From Dyella sp. BiH032 (GTDB lineage Bacteria > Pseudomonadota > Gammaproteobacteria > Xanthomonadales > Rhodanobacteraceae), in the NCBI RefSeq assembly GCF_031954525.1, contig NZ_CP134867.1:682001-746000 (forward strand): a stretch of DNA of 64,000 nt, in the 5' to 3' direction. A program made the position numbers and the translations under genes. A model generated the notes under the pieces. It was not told where the DNA came from. It was given only the letters and a program-made list of their open reading frames with translations, and made no database searches. Below are positions 57,506-64,000 of this stretch, piece by piece. Every line of letters begins with the position of its first letter. Position 1 is the stretch's first letter.

Positions 57506-60500
57506 ATGCAGCAAACCGACGAGAAACGCCTCGCCGAATCCATCCCGCAGCGCCGCGAGGAGAGTGCGGAACCGCTGCCGCCCGTCTGGCAACGCCTGCT
57601 GGACGACGGCGCCGCCGCCGGCCCGCAGGAGCGCGGCGTGCTGGGCTTCTTCCTGGATGCGATTCCGGAAGAGGGCACGTCCTACGTCCGCCTGGACGTG
57701 GCGCCGGTGCTGCTGACCGTGGCCGAGCAGGGCCGTTTCGCGCGTCCTTCGCCGCTGGACAGTCGCCACCTGGCCCATCTTCCGCTGGAACCGCACGAGC
57801 AGCGCCTGGCCGCCACCGTGCTCGGCCTGCCGCAGACGGTGCGCAAGAGTCGCAGCTACGCGCGGCTGGCCGGGCACGTCGGGGACGCGCTGCTGGCGGA
57901 AGTCCTCGACACCGCTCCCTGTTTTCTCGGCGGCCTCGCCGGACTGCGGCTCTCGCGCGGCAAGGCGCATTTGCTCAACTGGCATTGGCACCTGGAGAAA
58001 GACGGCAGCCAGCGCCTGTTCCCCGCGCTACCGGCCAATCACCGCCTCGTCCGCATCGACGGCCTGTGGTATCTCGACGCCGAACGCGCCGAGGTCGGCC
58101 ATCTGGAAGCGCCGCCCGAAGAAACGCATTGGCTCGACCTGCCCCCGCTCAAGCACGAGCACAGCCGCGCCCTGCGCGATGCGCTCCCGGAAAGCCGCCT
58201 GGCCCAGCGCGTTCCTGCGCCGCAGGTGTTCGACGAACTGCGCCGCGCCGAGCTGACCCCGCGCCCGGTGCTGACGCTGCACGCGCTCACGCGCCACGCG
58301 CGCCTCGCCGCCGGCACGCCGCCGCTGGCGTACGCCCGCCTGGCGTTCGACTACGCCGGCGAACGCTTGCCGGGGCGCGGCGGCGAACCGCTGGTGCGGC
58401 GCGTGCGCCATGGCACCCTGGTGGAAATCACCCGTCGCCGCGCGGAAGAACTCACCGCCATGGAGCAGCTCGAGCGCGCCGGCCTCACGCCCGGCGTGGA
58501 CACCGAGGGCCTGCCCTGGGATCTGGCCGACACGCTCCCCGAAGACGCCTGGCTGTTCCCGGGCAAGGGCTATGCCGGCGCACTCGAAGTGAACACCCCG
58601 GCGCGCTGGCTGGCGCTGCGCCCGAAGCTGGAGGCCGAAGGCTTCCAGCTCGAATACGCGCCCAGCTTCCCGTTCGAGGTGCTGGAAGGGCCGGTGCAGT
58701 GGTACGGCAACGCAGTGGAAGACGCCGACGACCATGCCTTCGACCTGGAAATCGGCATCGAGCTCGAAGGCAAGCGCCACAATCTGCTGCCCGCGGTGGC
58801 GCAGGCATTGGCCGAGCACCAGCTCAACCTCAGCCCCGCGCCCAACGAGCCGGAAGATGCCGTGTGGTATGCGCCGGTGGACGAACGCCGCCGCGTGCCG
58901 GTGCGCCTGAAGGAGCTGCGCGGCCTGCTCGCGCCGCTGGCCGAATACCTGGAGAAGCCGCGCAAGAAGCTGCACCTCCCGCGCGTGCAGGCGGGCCGCC
59001 TGGAAGAAATCGTCGAAGCGCTGCCCGCGGGCGGTGCGCTGGAAGCGCCCGAGCAACTGCGCGGCTTCACCGCGCGGCTGCGCGATGCGGCCGAGCGTGC
59101 CAGCGACGCGGTGCCCGAAGGCCTGACCGTGGAGCTTCGCCCGTATCAACGCGAGGGCCTGCGCTGGCTCAACGCACTGGCCGAGGCCGGTGTCGGCGGC
59201 GTGTTGGCCGACGATATGGGCCTGGGCAAGACGCTGCAGCTGATCACCCATCTGCTCGCGCTCAAGGAGCGCGGCGCGCTGACTCTGCCGGCGCTGATCG
59301 TGGTGCCCACCAGCCTGATCCCCAACTGGCAGGCCGAGATCGCCCGTTTCGCGCCGGCCCTGAAGGTGCTCGCGCTGCATGGCCCGCAGCGCGGCGGCGA
59401 CTTCTCGCAGCTGGGGGCGCAGGACATCGTGCTGACCAGCTATGCGCTGCTGCCGCGCGACGTGGTCGCGCTGCGCAAGCAGCCGTTCGCGGCGATCGTG
59501 CTGGACGAGGCCCAGCAGGTGAAGAATCCGCGCACTCAGGCGCGCCGTGCCGTGCTCAGCCTGCGCGCGCCGCGCTGCATCTGCCTCACCGGCACGCCGC
59601 TGGAGAATCACCTGGGCGAACTCTGGTCGCAGGTCGACCTGGCCGTGCCCGGCCTGCTCGGCGACGAAGGCGCGTTCCGGCGCCACTACCGCGTGCCGAT
59701 CGAGAAGCAGCACGACACCGAGTGCCAGGACCGCCTCAACCGCCGCCTCGCGCCGTTCATCCTGCGCCGCACCAAGTCGCAGGTGGCCTCCGAACTCCCG
59801 CCCAAGACCGAGATCACCCGCCGCGTGGTGCTGGAAGGCCGCCAGCGCGAGCTGTATGAGAGCCTGCGCCTGTCGCTGGCCGAGGAGCTGCGCGAGGTGA
59901 TCGCGCAGCGCGGCATCCAGCACAGCGGCATCGTGGTGCTCGATGCGCTGCTCAAGCTGCGCCAGGTCTGCTGCGATCCTCGCCTGGTCAAGCTGGAAGC
60001 CGCGCGCGGCGTGCGCGACTCGGCCAAGTTCGACCTGCTGATGGACATGCTCCCGGCCTTGCTCGCCGAAGGCCGCAAGGTGCTGCTGTTCTCGCAGTTC
60101 ACCGAAATGCTCAAGCTGATCGCGCACGAGCTGGACCGTCATCGCGTGCCTTACGTCACGCTCACCGGCGAAACGCGCGACCGCGCCGAGCCGGTGCGCC
60201 AGTTCCAGGAAGGCGACGTACCGCTGTTTTTGCTGTCTCTGAAAGCCGGCGGCGTCGGTCTCAACCTCACCGCCGCCGATACGGTCATCCACTACGACCC
60301 ATGGTGGAACCCGGCTGCCGAGGCGCAGGCGAGCGACCGCGCACACCGCATCGGCCAGGACAAGCCGGTGTTCGTGTTCCGCCTGATTACCGCGGGTACG
60401 GTGGAAGAGCGCATCGAGGAACTGAAGGCGCGCAAGGCTGAGCTGGCGGAGGCCGTGCTGGAAGGCGGCGGCACGCGCGAAAAGCTGAGCTTCGACCAGG

Positions 60501-60532
60501 AAGACCTCGACGCGCTGCTCGCGCCGGGTTGA
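57506..60532 (+). CDS. SNF2/Swi2-family helicase-like ATPase
   Basis: The 1008-residue protein has a C-terminal SNF2 engine: Walker A 'DDMGLGKT' (Lys575), 'DEAQ' (about residue 667), 'LTGTPLENHLGELWS', 'LLFSQFTEML' and the RAHRIGQ motif. The N-terminal half (1-540) has no SWIM finger or other named domain that I can see, but is a large, probably conserved region. Bacterial SNF2 proteins remodel protein-DNA or RNA polymerase complexes; the target here is unknown. ATG at 57506 is used; a TTG at 57479 would add 9 residues. Confidence 0.9.
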   Translation: MQQTDEKRLAESIPQRREESAEPLPPVWQRLLDDGAAAGPQERGVLGFFLDAIPEEGTSYVRLDVAPVLLTVAEQGRFARPSPLDSRHLAHLPLEPHEQRLAATVLGLPQTVRKSRSYARLAGHVGDALLAEVLDTAPCFLGGLAGLRLSRGKAHLLNWHWHLEKDGSQRLFPALPANHRLVRIDGLWYLDAERAEVGHLEAPPEETHWLDLPPLKHEHSRALRDALPESRLAQRVPAPQVFDELRRAELTPRPVLTLHALTRHARLAAGTPPLAYARLAFDYAGERLPGRGGEPLVRRVRHGTLVEITRRRAEELTAMEQLERAGLTPGVDTEGLPWDLADTLPEDAWLFPGKGYAGALEVNTPARWLALRPKLEAEGFQLEYAPSFPFEVLEGPVQWYGNAVEDADDHAFDLEIGIELEGKRHNLLPAVAQALAEHQLNLSPAPNEPEDAVWYAPVDERRRVPVRLKELRGLLAPLAEYLEKPRKKLHLPRVQAGRLEEIVEALPAGGALEAPEQLRGFTARLRDAAERASDAVPEGLTVELRPYQREGLRWLNALAEAGVGGVLADDMGLGKTLQLITHLLALKERGALTLPALIVVPTSLIPNWQAEIARFAPALKVLALHGPQRGGDFSQLGAQDIVLTSYALLPRDVVALRKQPFAAIVLDEAQQVKNPRTQARRAVLSLRAPRCICLTGTPLENHLGELWSQVDLAVPGLLGDEGAFRRHYRVPIEKQHDTECQDRLNRRLAPFILRRTKSQVASELPPKTEITRRVVLEGRQRELYESLRLSLAEELREVIAQRGIQHSGIVVLDALLKLRQVCCDPRLVKLEAARGVRDSAKFDLLMDMLPALLAEGRKVLLFSQFTEMLKLIAHELDRHRVPYVTLTGETRDRAEPVRQFQEGDVPLFLLSLKAGGVGLNLTAADTVIHYDPWWNPAAEAQASDRAHRIGQDKPVFVFRLITAGTVEERIEELKARKAELAEAVLEGGGTREKLSFDQEDLDALLAPG

Positions 60533-60567
60533 TACTTCCGGCGCACCGGGGCCAAGGCCGAGATGCC

Positions 60568-61185
60568 ATGAGCAACCGCCAAGCGCATTGGGACAGAATC
60601 TACCGTTCCCGCACCGTCGACGCGGTGAGCTGGTACCAGCGCCGGCCCGACATGTCGCTGGCGATGATCGCGCGCAGTGGCATGCCCAAGGAGGCCTCAG
60701 TCATCGATGTCGGCGGCGGAGCCTCCACCCTCGCCGACGAGCTGTTGAGGCTGGGATACGACGATGTCACCGTGCTGGACATCGCTTCGGCCGCGCTGCG
60801 CCAATCGCGCGAGCGGCTGGGCGCGGCGGCGGATCGCATCACCTGGATCGAGGACGACGTGCTTGCCTTCGTCACGCCGAAACGGTACGCGCTATGGCAC
60901 GACCGCGCGGTGTTTCATTTCCTGGTCGATCCTGCCGAACGCGTCCGTTACATGCATAGCTTGAATGCCTGCATACAGCCGGACGCGCAGGTGATCGTCG
61001 CCACCTTCGCGGAAGACGGTCCAGAGCGTTGCAGCGGGCTTCCCGTCGCCCGCTACGATGCGGAAGCGCTGCACGCCGCATTCGGCGCTGGCTACGAGTT
61101 GCTTGAAAGCGCCAGGGAAATCCATCGCGTGCCCGGCGGCGCGGAGCAACGCTTCACCTGGGTGCGCCTCCTTCGGCGTGCCTGA
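60568..61185 (+). CDS. Class I SAM-dependent methyltransferase
   Basis: The 205-residue protein has the SAM-binding motif 'VIDVGGGASTLADELL', the acidic end of strand 2 ('VTVLDIASAALRQS') and 'WIEDDVLAF'. It belongs to small-molecule methyltransferases of the UbiE/thiopurine-like type; the substrate is unknown. The ATG at 60568 starts 36 bases after the SNF2 stop, and it is probably cotranscribed. Confidence 0.85.
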   Translation: MSNRQAHWDRIYRSRTVDAVSWYQRRPDMSLAMIARSGMPKEASVIDVGGGASTLADELLRLGYDDVTVLDIASAALRQSRERLGAAADRITWIEDDVLAFVTPKRYALWHDRAVFHFLVDPAERVRYMHSLNACIQPDAQVIVATFAEDGPERCSGLPVARYDAEALHAAFGAGYELLESAREIHRVPGGAEQRFTWVRLLRRA

Positions 61186-61509
61186 TTACTGCACGCGTGT
61201 GCGCAGTAGCGCGTCCACTGCCTGCTGCCATTCCGGCGACCCCGGCTGCGCCCGCGGCGCCTCCTGGCCGAGCTTGCGCTGCACGGCGGCGTTCCACTCG
61301 GCGGAGCCGTAATCCGGGCCGTGCGCTTCGTCGTCGCTGACCTGGAGGCGCCGGTCGACCCACTGGTACCACTCGTGCGAGCCGAGTGTGGCGTTCGCCG
61401 GCGCTGATGCGGCGGCTTGCGGCTTGGGCTGTTTCTCCGGTTGCGGAGCCTGCGGCGCGGAGCAGGCGGCCACGATCACGGCGAGCGGCAGAAAAGCGAA
61501 TCGGCGCAT
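61186..61509 (-). CDS. Small lipoprotein with three GS-x-EW repeats, function unknown
   Basis: The 107-residue protein has a lipoprotein signal ending VAAC (Cys16), a Pro/Ala/Gln-rich linker, and three repeats of G-S-x-E-W-x3-V-x3-L: 'GSHEWYQWV' at 43, 'GSAEWNAAV' at 68 and 'GSPEWQQAV' at 90. I do not recognise the family. The repeats probably form short amphipathic helices on the envelope. It is convergent with the methyltransferase: the two stops abut. Confidence 0.7.
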   Translation of the reverse strand: MRRFAFLPLAVIVAACSAPQAPQPEKQPKPQAAASAPANATLGSHEWYQWVDRRLQVSDDEAHGPDYGSAEWNAAVQRKLGQEAPRAQPGSPEWQQAVDALLRTRVQ

Positions 61510-61596
61510 GGCAACGATCCCGAAATTACTGAGGCTTCAGACTAATCCGGGAAGACGTCCTGGCGGTGAATCCCGCCTGACACGCCTGCGCCTGCT

Positions 61597-61986
61597 TCAA
61601 CCATCCGTGGCGACAGTGCCCTGGTGATAGAGGATCGTCCACATGCCGTTGACGTCGCGGCGCCAGATCGTCGCGCGTCGCGTGAGTCGGTCGCCCTGTC
61701 GCAGATCGTAGGTCACCAGATAGGCGTCGCCCGCGATGTGCACGCAGCGCAGCCCGGATGGTTCGAGCGGTGCTTCCTGCACGCCATCGCGATGCCGCGC
61801 TTCCAGCACATCCAGGACGTCACCGCGGCTGTAACGCCGGCCGGAAGCGCCCACCTCGTGGAATGCCGCGTCGATCTGCCGCTCCATATCCGCACGCGTC
61901 GTGCCGAACGCCGGGCGATGGAAGATCGGCTCGCGACTCGCCAGCTCCCGTGCCACCTCGGCCAGCTCCTGCGCGGTCGGCTTCAT
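61597..61986 (-). CDS. NTF2-like (DUF4440-type) protein
   Basis: The 129-residue protein has the SnoaL/DUF4440 layout: an N-terminal helix ('ELAEVARELASREPIFHRP'), 'FHEVGASGRRYSRGDVLDVLEARH', given as RYSRGDVLDVLEAR, 'YLVTYDL' and the C-terminal 'WTILYHQGT'. Many such proteins are small ligand-binding domains or enzymes of unknown role. The ATG at 61986 is chosen; it is 13 bases downstream of the HAD gene stop on the same strand. Confidence 0.75.
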   Translation of the reverse strand: MKPTAQELAEVARELASREPIFHRPAFGTTRADMERQIDAAFHEVGASGRRYSRGDVLDVLEARHRDGVQEAPLEPSGLRCVHIAGDAYLVTYDLRQGDRLTRRATIWRRDVNGMWTILYHQGTVATDG

Positions 61987-61999
61987 GGCGTTGCGTCGC

Positions 62000-62683
62000 T
62001 CAAGACCGCGCCGCGACTTCGTCGATGTGCTTGAGCAGATCCGCGGGATCGTCGTACACGCGGAACGCGCCCGAGCTCGACAGCTCGGCCTCGCCATAGC
62101 CGCCGGAGAGCAGCCCGACGCCGAGCGCCCGGGCGCGCTGCGCGGCCAGCATGTCCCAGATGCTGTCGCCGATCACCAGCGAATGCTGGATGTCCACGCC
62201 CAGCTTTTCCGCTGCAGCGAGAAACAGATCCGGATCCGGCTTGGCGTGGCGCACCTGGTCGCGCGTGATCACCGGCACCTTGGACGGATCGACGCCCAGC
62301 GCCTCGATGTTGTGCGCCGCCGTGGCCATGCGCCCGCTGGTGGCGATCGCCCAGGGATAGGCCTGCTCGGTCAGATACGCGAGCAGCTCGCGCGCGCCGG
62401 GCAGGGGGCGAACCAGTCCCTGCGAGTGCTGCCGGTTGAATGCTTCGACGTGCCGTTGATGCAGCCGCTGCAGACGTTCCTCGGTGATCTCCAGCCCGGT
62501 CTCGCGCAGCAGGATGTTGGTGAACAGGCCACCGCTCATGCCGATCTTGCGGTGGATGCGCCACACCGACAGTTCCACGCCTTCGGCGTCGAGGGCTTCC
62601 TTCCAGGCAAGGACGTGCTGGTAGACGCTGTCGACCAGGGTGCCGTCGAGGTCGAACAGGAAGGCGGTTCGGGGGCGGGACAT
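62000..62683 (-). CDS. HAD-superfamily phosphatase (phosphoglycolate-phosphatase-like)
   Basis: The 227-residue protein has the HAD motifs: DLDGT (residues 11-15), 'IATSG', the Lys in 'AKPDPDLFL' and 'VIGDSIWDMLAAQRA'. The cap is of the helical C1 type. It resembles Gph-like phosphatases, but the substrate cannot be decided. It leads a short operon with the NTF2-like gene. Confidence 0.88.
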   Translation of the reverse strand: MSRPRTAFLFDLDGTLVDSVYQHVLAWKEALDAEGVELSVWRIHRKIGMSGGLFTNILLRETGLEITEERLQRLHQRHVEAFNRQHSQGLVRPLPGARELLAYLTEQAYPWAIATSGRMATAAHNIEALGVDPSKVPVITRDQVRHAKPDPDLFLAAAEKLGVDIQHSLVIGDSIWDMLAAQRARALGVGLLSGGYGEAELSSSGAFRVYDDPADLLKHIDEVAARS

Positions 62684-63420
62684 GAGGGAGGTTCTCCTGT
62701 GCGGGGGGCACAGTTTCGCTGATTTGGTGTGGGGGTGGTGGTGAAGGGACTGGTGTTGCGTGATGCCGCCGGTTTTGGGTTGCGGTTCGGCTGTGTCGTT
62801 GTGGTGTGTGTGTCGTGTTGTTCCGCGAGCCTGGGGTTCTCCTGCCGGATATGCGTTTGTCTCTGGCGCTGCCTCTCATATAGCCGTCATTCCGGCGTAG
62901 GCCGGAGGGCGCGCGTGGCGCGGAGAATGCCCGAAGGGGCGAGCGCAGCGAGTCATCCAGTGGCGACAGCGCTCGGCTGTCGCCTCATGGCCAGTCTGGT
63001 CTCGCCCCTCGCGGGGCGAGGACTTCGCTCTCCTGCCGGAGAGCGAGTTACTTCTTCTTGCTTGCCCAAGAAGAAGTAACCAAGAAGAAGGGCACCCTGC
63101 GCGGCGCCCTCCGCAGCCTTCGCTGCTCCGGGTGCGTTGAGGGCTAGCCGGGCTTTTCGACAGGGCATCCATGCCCTGATCGAAAAGGCGGGGACATCCC
63201 TGTCCCCGCCCGCCTTCGGCGGCCTGATCGTCTAGCCCTCACCGCCGCGAAGGGAACCCGGGAGATCAAGAGCGACACGGAGCGTCGCTTCGCTCGCTCT
63301 TGTTTGGTCGTTGCTGTTTGCCTCGGTATTCACTTCTCCTTCCCCTCCGGGGAGAAGGCGGGATGAGGGGCGGGTGCTCGCGGAAACGTTGGTATTGCTG
63401 CGCCAATGCTCAGCGCAGCA
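62684..63420. other. 737-bp gene-free region with GT-rich tract and hairpin array
   Basis: Between the HAD gene and the response-regulator gene no coding frame has a family resemblance. The first part (about 62710-62830) is rich in G and T on the plus strand. The middle (62891-63302) is packed with inverted repeats, listed separately. The last 120 bases include CTTCTCCTTCCCC-type pyrimidine runs near the response-regulator stop. Confidence 0.75.
62891..63302. repeat. Composite array of perfect inverted repeats
   Basis: At least eight perfect or near-perfect hairpins occur in 412 bases: TCCGGC/GCCGGA (62891-62906); GGCGACAGC/GCTGTCGCC (62962-62984); CTCGCCCC/GGGGCGAG (63001-63020); TCGCTCTCC/GGAGAGCGA (63025-63046); GTTACTTCTTCTTG/CAAGAAGAAGTAAC (63047-63080); CTTTTCGACAGGGCAT/ATGCCCTGATCGAAAAG (about 63153-63187); GGCGGGGACA/TGTCCCCGCC (63187-63210); and CAAGAGCGA/TCGCTCTTG (63267-63302). 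An outer pair TGAGGGCTAG (63138-63147) / CTAGCCCTCA (63232-63241) encloses two of them. The structure resembles dispersed REP/BIME-type elements of Xanthomonadales. Confidence 0.75.
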
Positions 63421-64000
63421 TCACCCCTGCGTCAAAAACCGATACCCCACGCCCGGCTCCGTCTTCAGCCACCGCGGCGTCGTGGGATCATCGCCCAGCT
63501 TCTGCCGCAGCTTGCCGAGCACGATGCGCAGATAGTGCGTGTCCTGCACGTGCGTCGGGCCCCAGATCTCGCGCAGCAGCTGCTGTTGCGTCACCACGCG
63601 GCCGGCGTGGCGCAGCAGCATGGCGAGCACCGCGTATTCCTTGCGGGTAAGTGCGAGCGGTTCGCCATCGAGATGGACCTCGCGTCGCGCCAGGTCGATG
63701 GCGAGGCGGCCGTCGTCATAGCGCTGCGCGGCCGGCTCGGGCTCGCCCGGGCGGTTGCGCAGGAGGGCGCGCAGACGCGCCATCAACTCCTGGATGCCGA
63801 AGGGCTTGGTCACGTAATCGTTGGCGCCGGCGTCGAGCGCGCGCACCTTTTCGATCTCCGCATCGCGCACCGAAAGCATCAGCACCGGCACCTGCGTCCA
63901 CTGGCGCAGCTCGGCCAATACCTCGTGGCCCTCGCGGTCGGGCAGGCCGATATCCAGGATGACCAGGTCCGGCGAGCGCGTGGCGGCCTTGGCCAGGCCT
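63421..64000 (-). CDS. kdpE: OmpR-family response regulator, KdpE-like (5' end beyond window)
   Basis: The visible 192 residues read in from the window edge. They hold the end of a receiver domain with the phospho-acceptor Asp in 'LVILDIGLPD', 'LMLSVRDAEIEKVRALDAGANDYVTKPFG', given as SVRDAEIEKVRALDAGA, and a C-terminal winged helix ('LTRKEYAVLAMLLRHAGRVVTQQ', ending 'VGYRFL'). The SVRDxEIEKVRALDAGA stretch is typical of KdpE, the regulator of the Kdp potassium ATPase. The kinase and kdp genes would lie beyond the edge. The start codon is outside the window. Confidence 0.85.
   Translation of the reverse strand, partial: GLAKAATRSPDLVILDIGLPDREGHEVLAELRQWTQVPVLMLSVRDAEIEKVRALDAGANDYVTKPFGIQELMARLRALLRNRPGEPEPAAQRYDDGRLAIDLARREVHLDGEPLALTRKEYAVLAMLLRHAGRVVTQQQLLREIWGPTHVQDTHYLRIVLGKLRQKLGDDPTTPRWLKTEPGVGYRFLTQG

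Noticed and set aside
58028..60346. 772-codon minus-strand open frame
   Set aside because: It is antisense to the SNF2 gene, whose helicase motifs are complete. No domain is seen in the antisense product.
57506..61185. SNF2 ATPase plus methyltransferase as a defence system
   Set aside because: The methyltransferase is of the small-molecule type and no nuclease, DrmB-like or phage-related gene adjoins. The pair looks like ordinary neighbours.
63138..63241. Possible CRISPR-like or integron attC site
   Set aside because: The repeats are inverted and not direct, there are no spacers of constant size, and no integrase or cas gene is near.

Overview
The window is GC-rich, gene-dense chromosomal DNA from a gammaproteobacterium. 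It most likely belongs to the Xanthomonadales (Lysobacterales), family Rhodanobacteraceae (Dyella, Luteibacter, Frateuria or Rhodanobacter type). This placement is inferred from gene content and order: an aryl-polyene (xanthomonadin-type) locus, aceB-aceA divergent from a LysR gene, tatABC beside a SYLF gene, aerobic HemF, UbiJ/UbiB/UbiK, and dispersed palindromic repeats between genes. I see no rRNA, tRNA, CRISPR array, prophage, insertion sequence or plasmid-type gene. Nearly all of the window reads as core chromosome.

Layout. 1-6.2 kb: one flank of an aryl-polyene lipid cluster. A LolA-like protein, an MMPL exporter and a hotdog dehydratase on + meet a GT2 glycosyltransferase, a chain-length-factor-like protein and a ketosynthase on -. 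6.3-12.7 kb: YdcF-like protein, hemF, an exported repeat protein, gpmA, a DUF1453 membrane protein, P-II, ubiK and comM. 12.9-19 kb: a CPA1 antiporter, the glyoxylate shunt (aceA, aceB) and its divergent LysR regulator. 19-25 kb: a long minus-strand run of lysE, plsC, arfB, truC, ubiB, ubiJ, an M23 peptidase and trmL. 25.1-33 kb: a 67-residue exported peptide, an M16 peptidase, a DUF4156 lipoprotein, and a MarR-controlled efflux operon (FUSC, DUF1656, HlyD).

33-40.6 kb: a double-retropepsin/PDZ protease, an AraC regulator, an alpha/beta hydrolase, hemH, a SYLF protein, tatABC and a DUF985 cupin. 40.6-47 kb: a TonB-dependent receptor, an EnvC-like amidase activator, a CtpA-type S41 protease, tdk and an unrecognised acidic protein. 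47-53 kb: mutM, gnd and a four-gene Gld-type ABC exporter. 53-64 kb: a fatty-acid desaturase, a DUF4166 protein, rpmB-rpmG, secB-gpsA, a SNF2 helicase, a methyltransferase, a small repeat lipoprotein, an NTF2-like protein, a HAD phosphatase, a 0.7-kb gene-free stretch full of hairpins, and a KdpE-like response regulator cut by the window edge.

The genes form several local functional units: aryl-polyene synthesis and export, acetate/fatty-acid growth through the glyoxylate shunt, ubiquinone accessory factors, drug or aromatic-acid efflux, Tat export, and septal peptidoglycan processing. No clear new defence or mobile system is visible. The least-explained items are the 18-residue-repeat exported protein, the GS-x-EW-repeat lipoprotein, the 254-residue acidic protein, the Gld-type exporter, and several undescribed operator-like or palindromic DNA elements.
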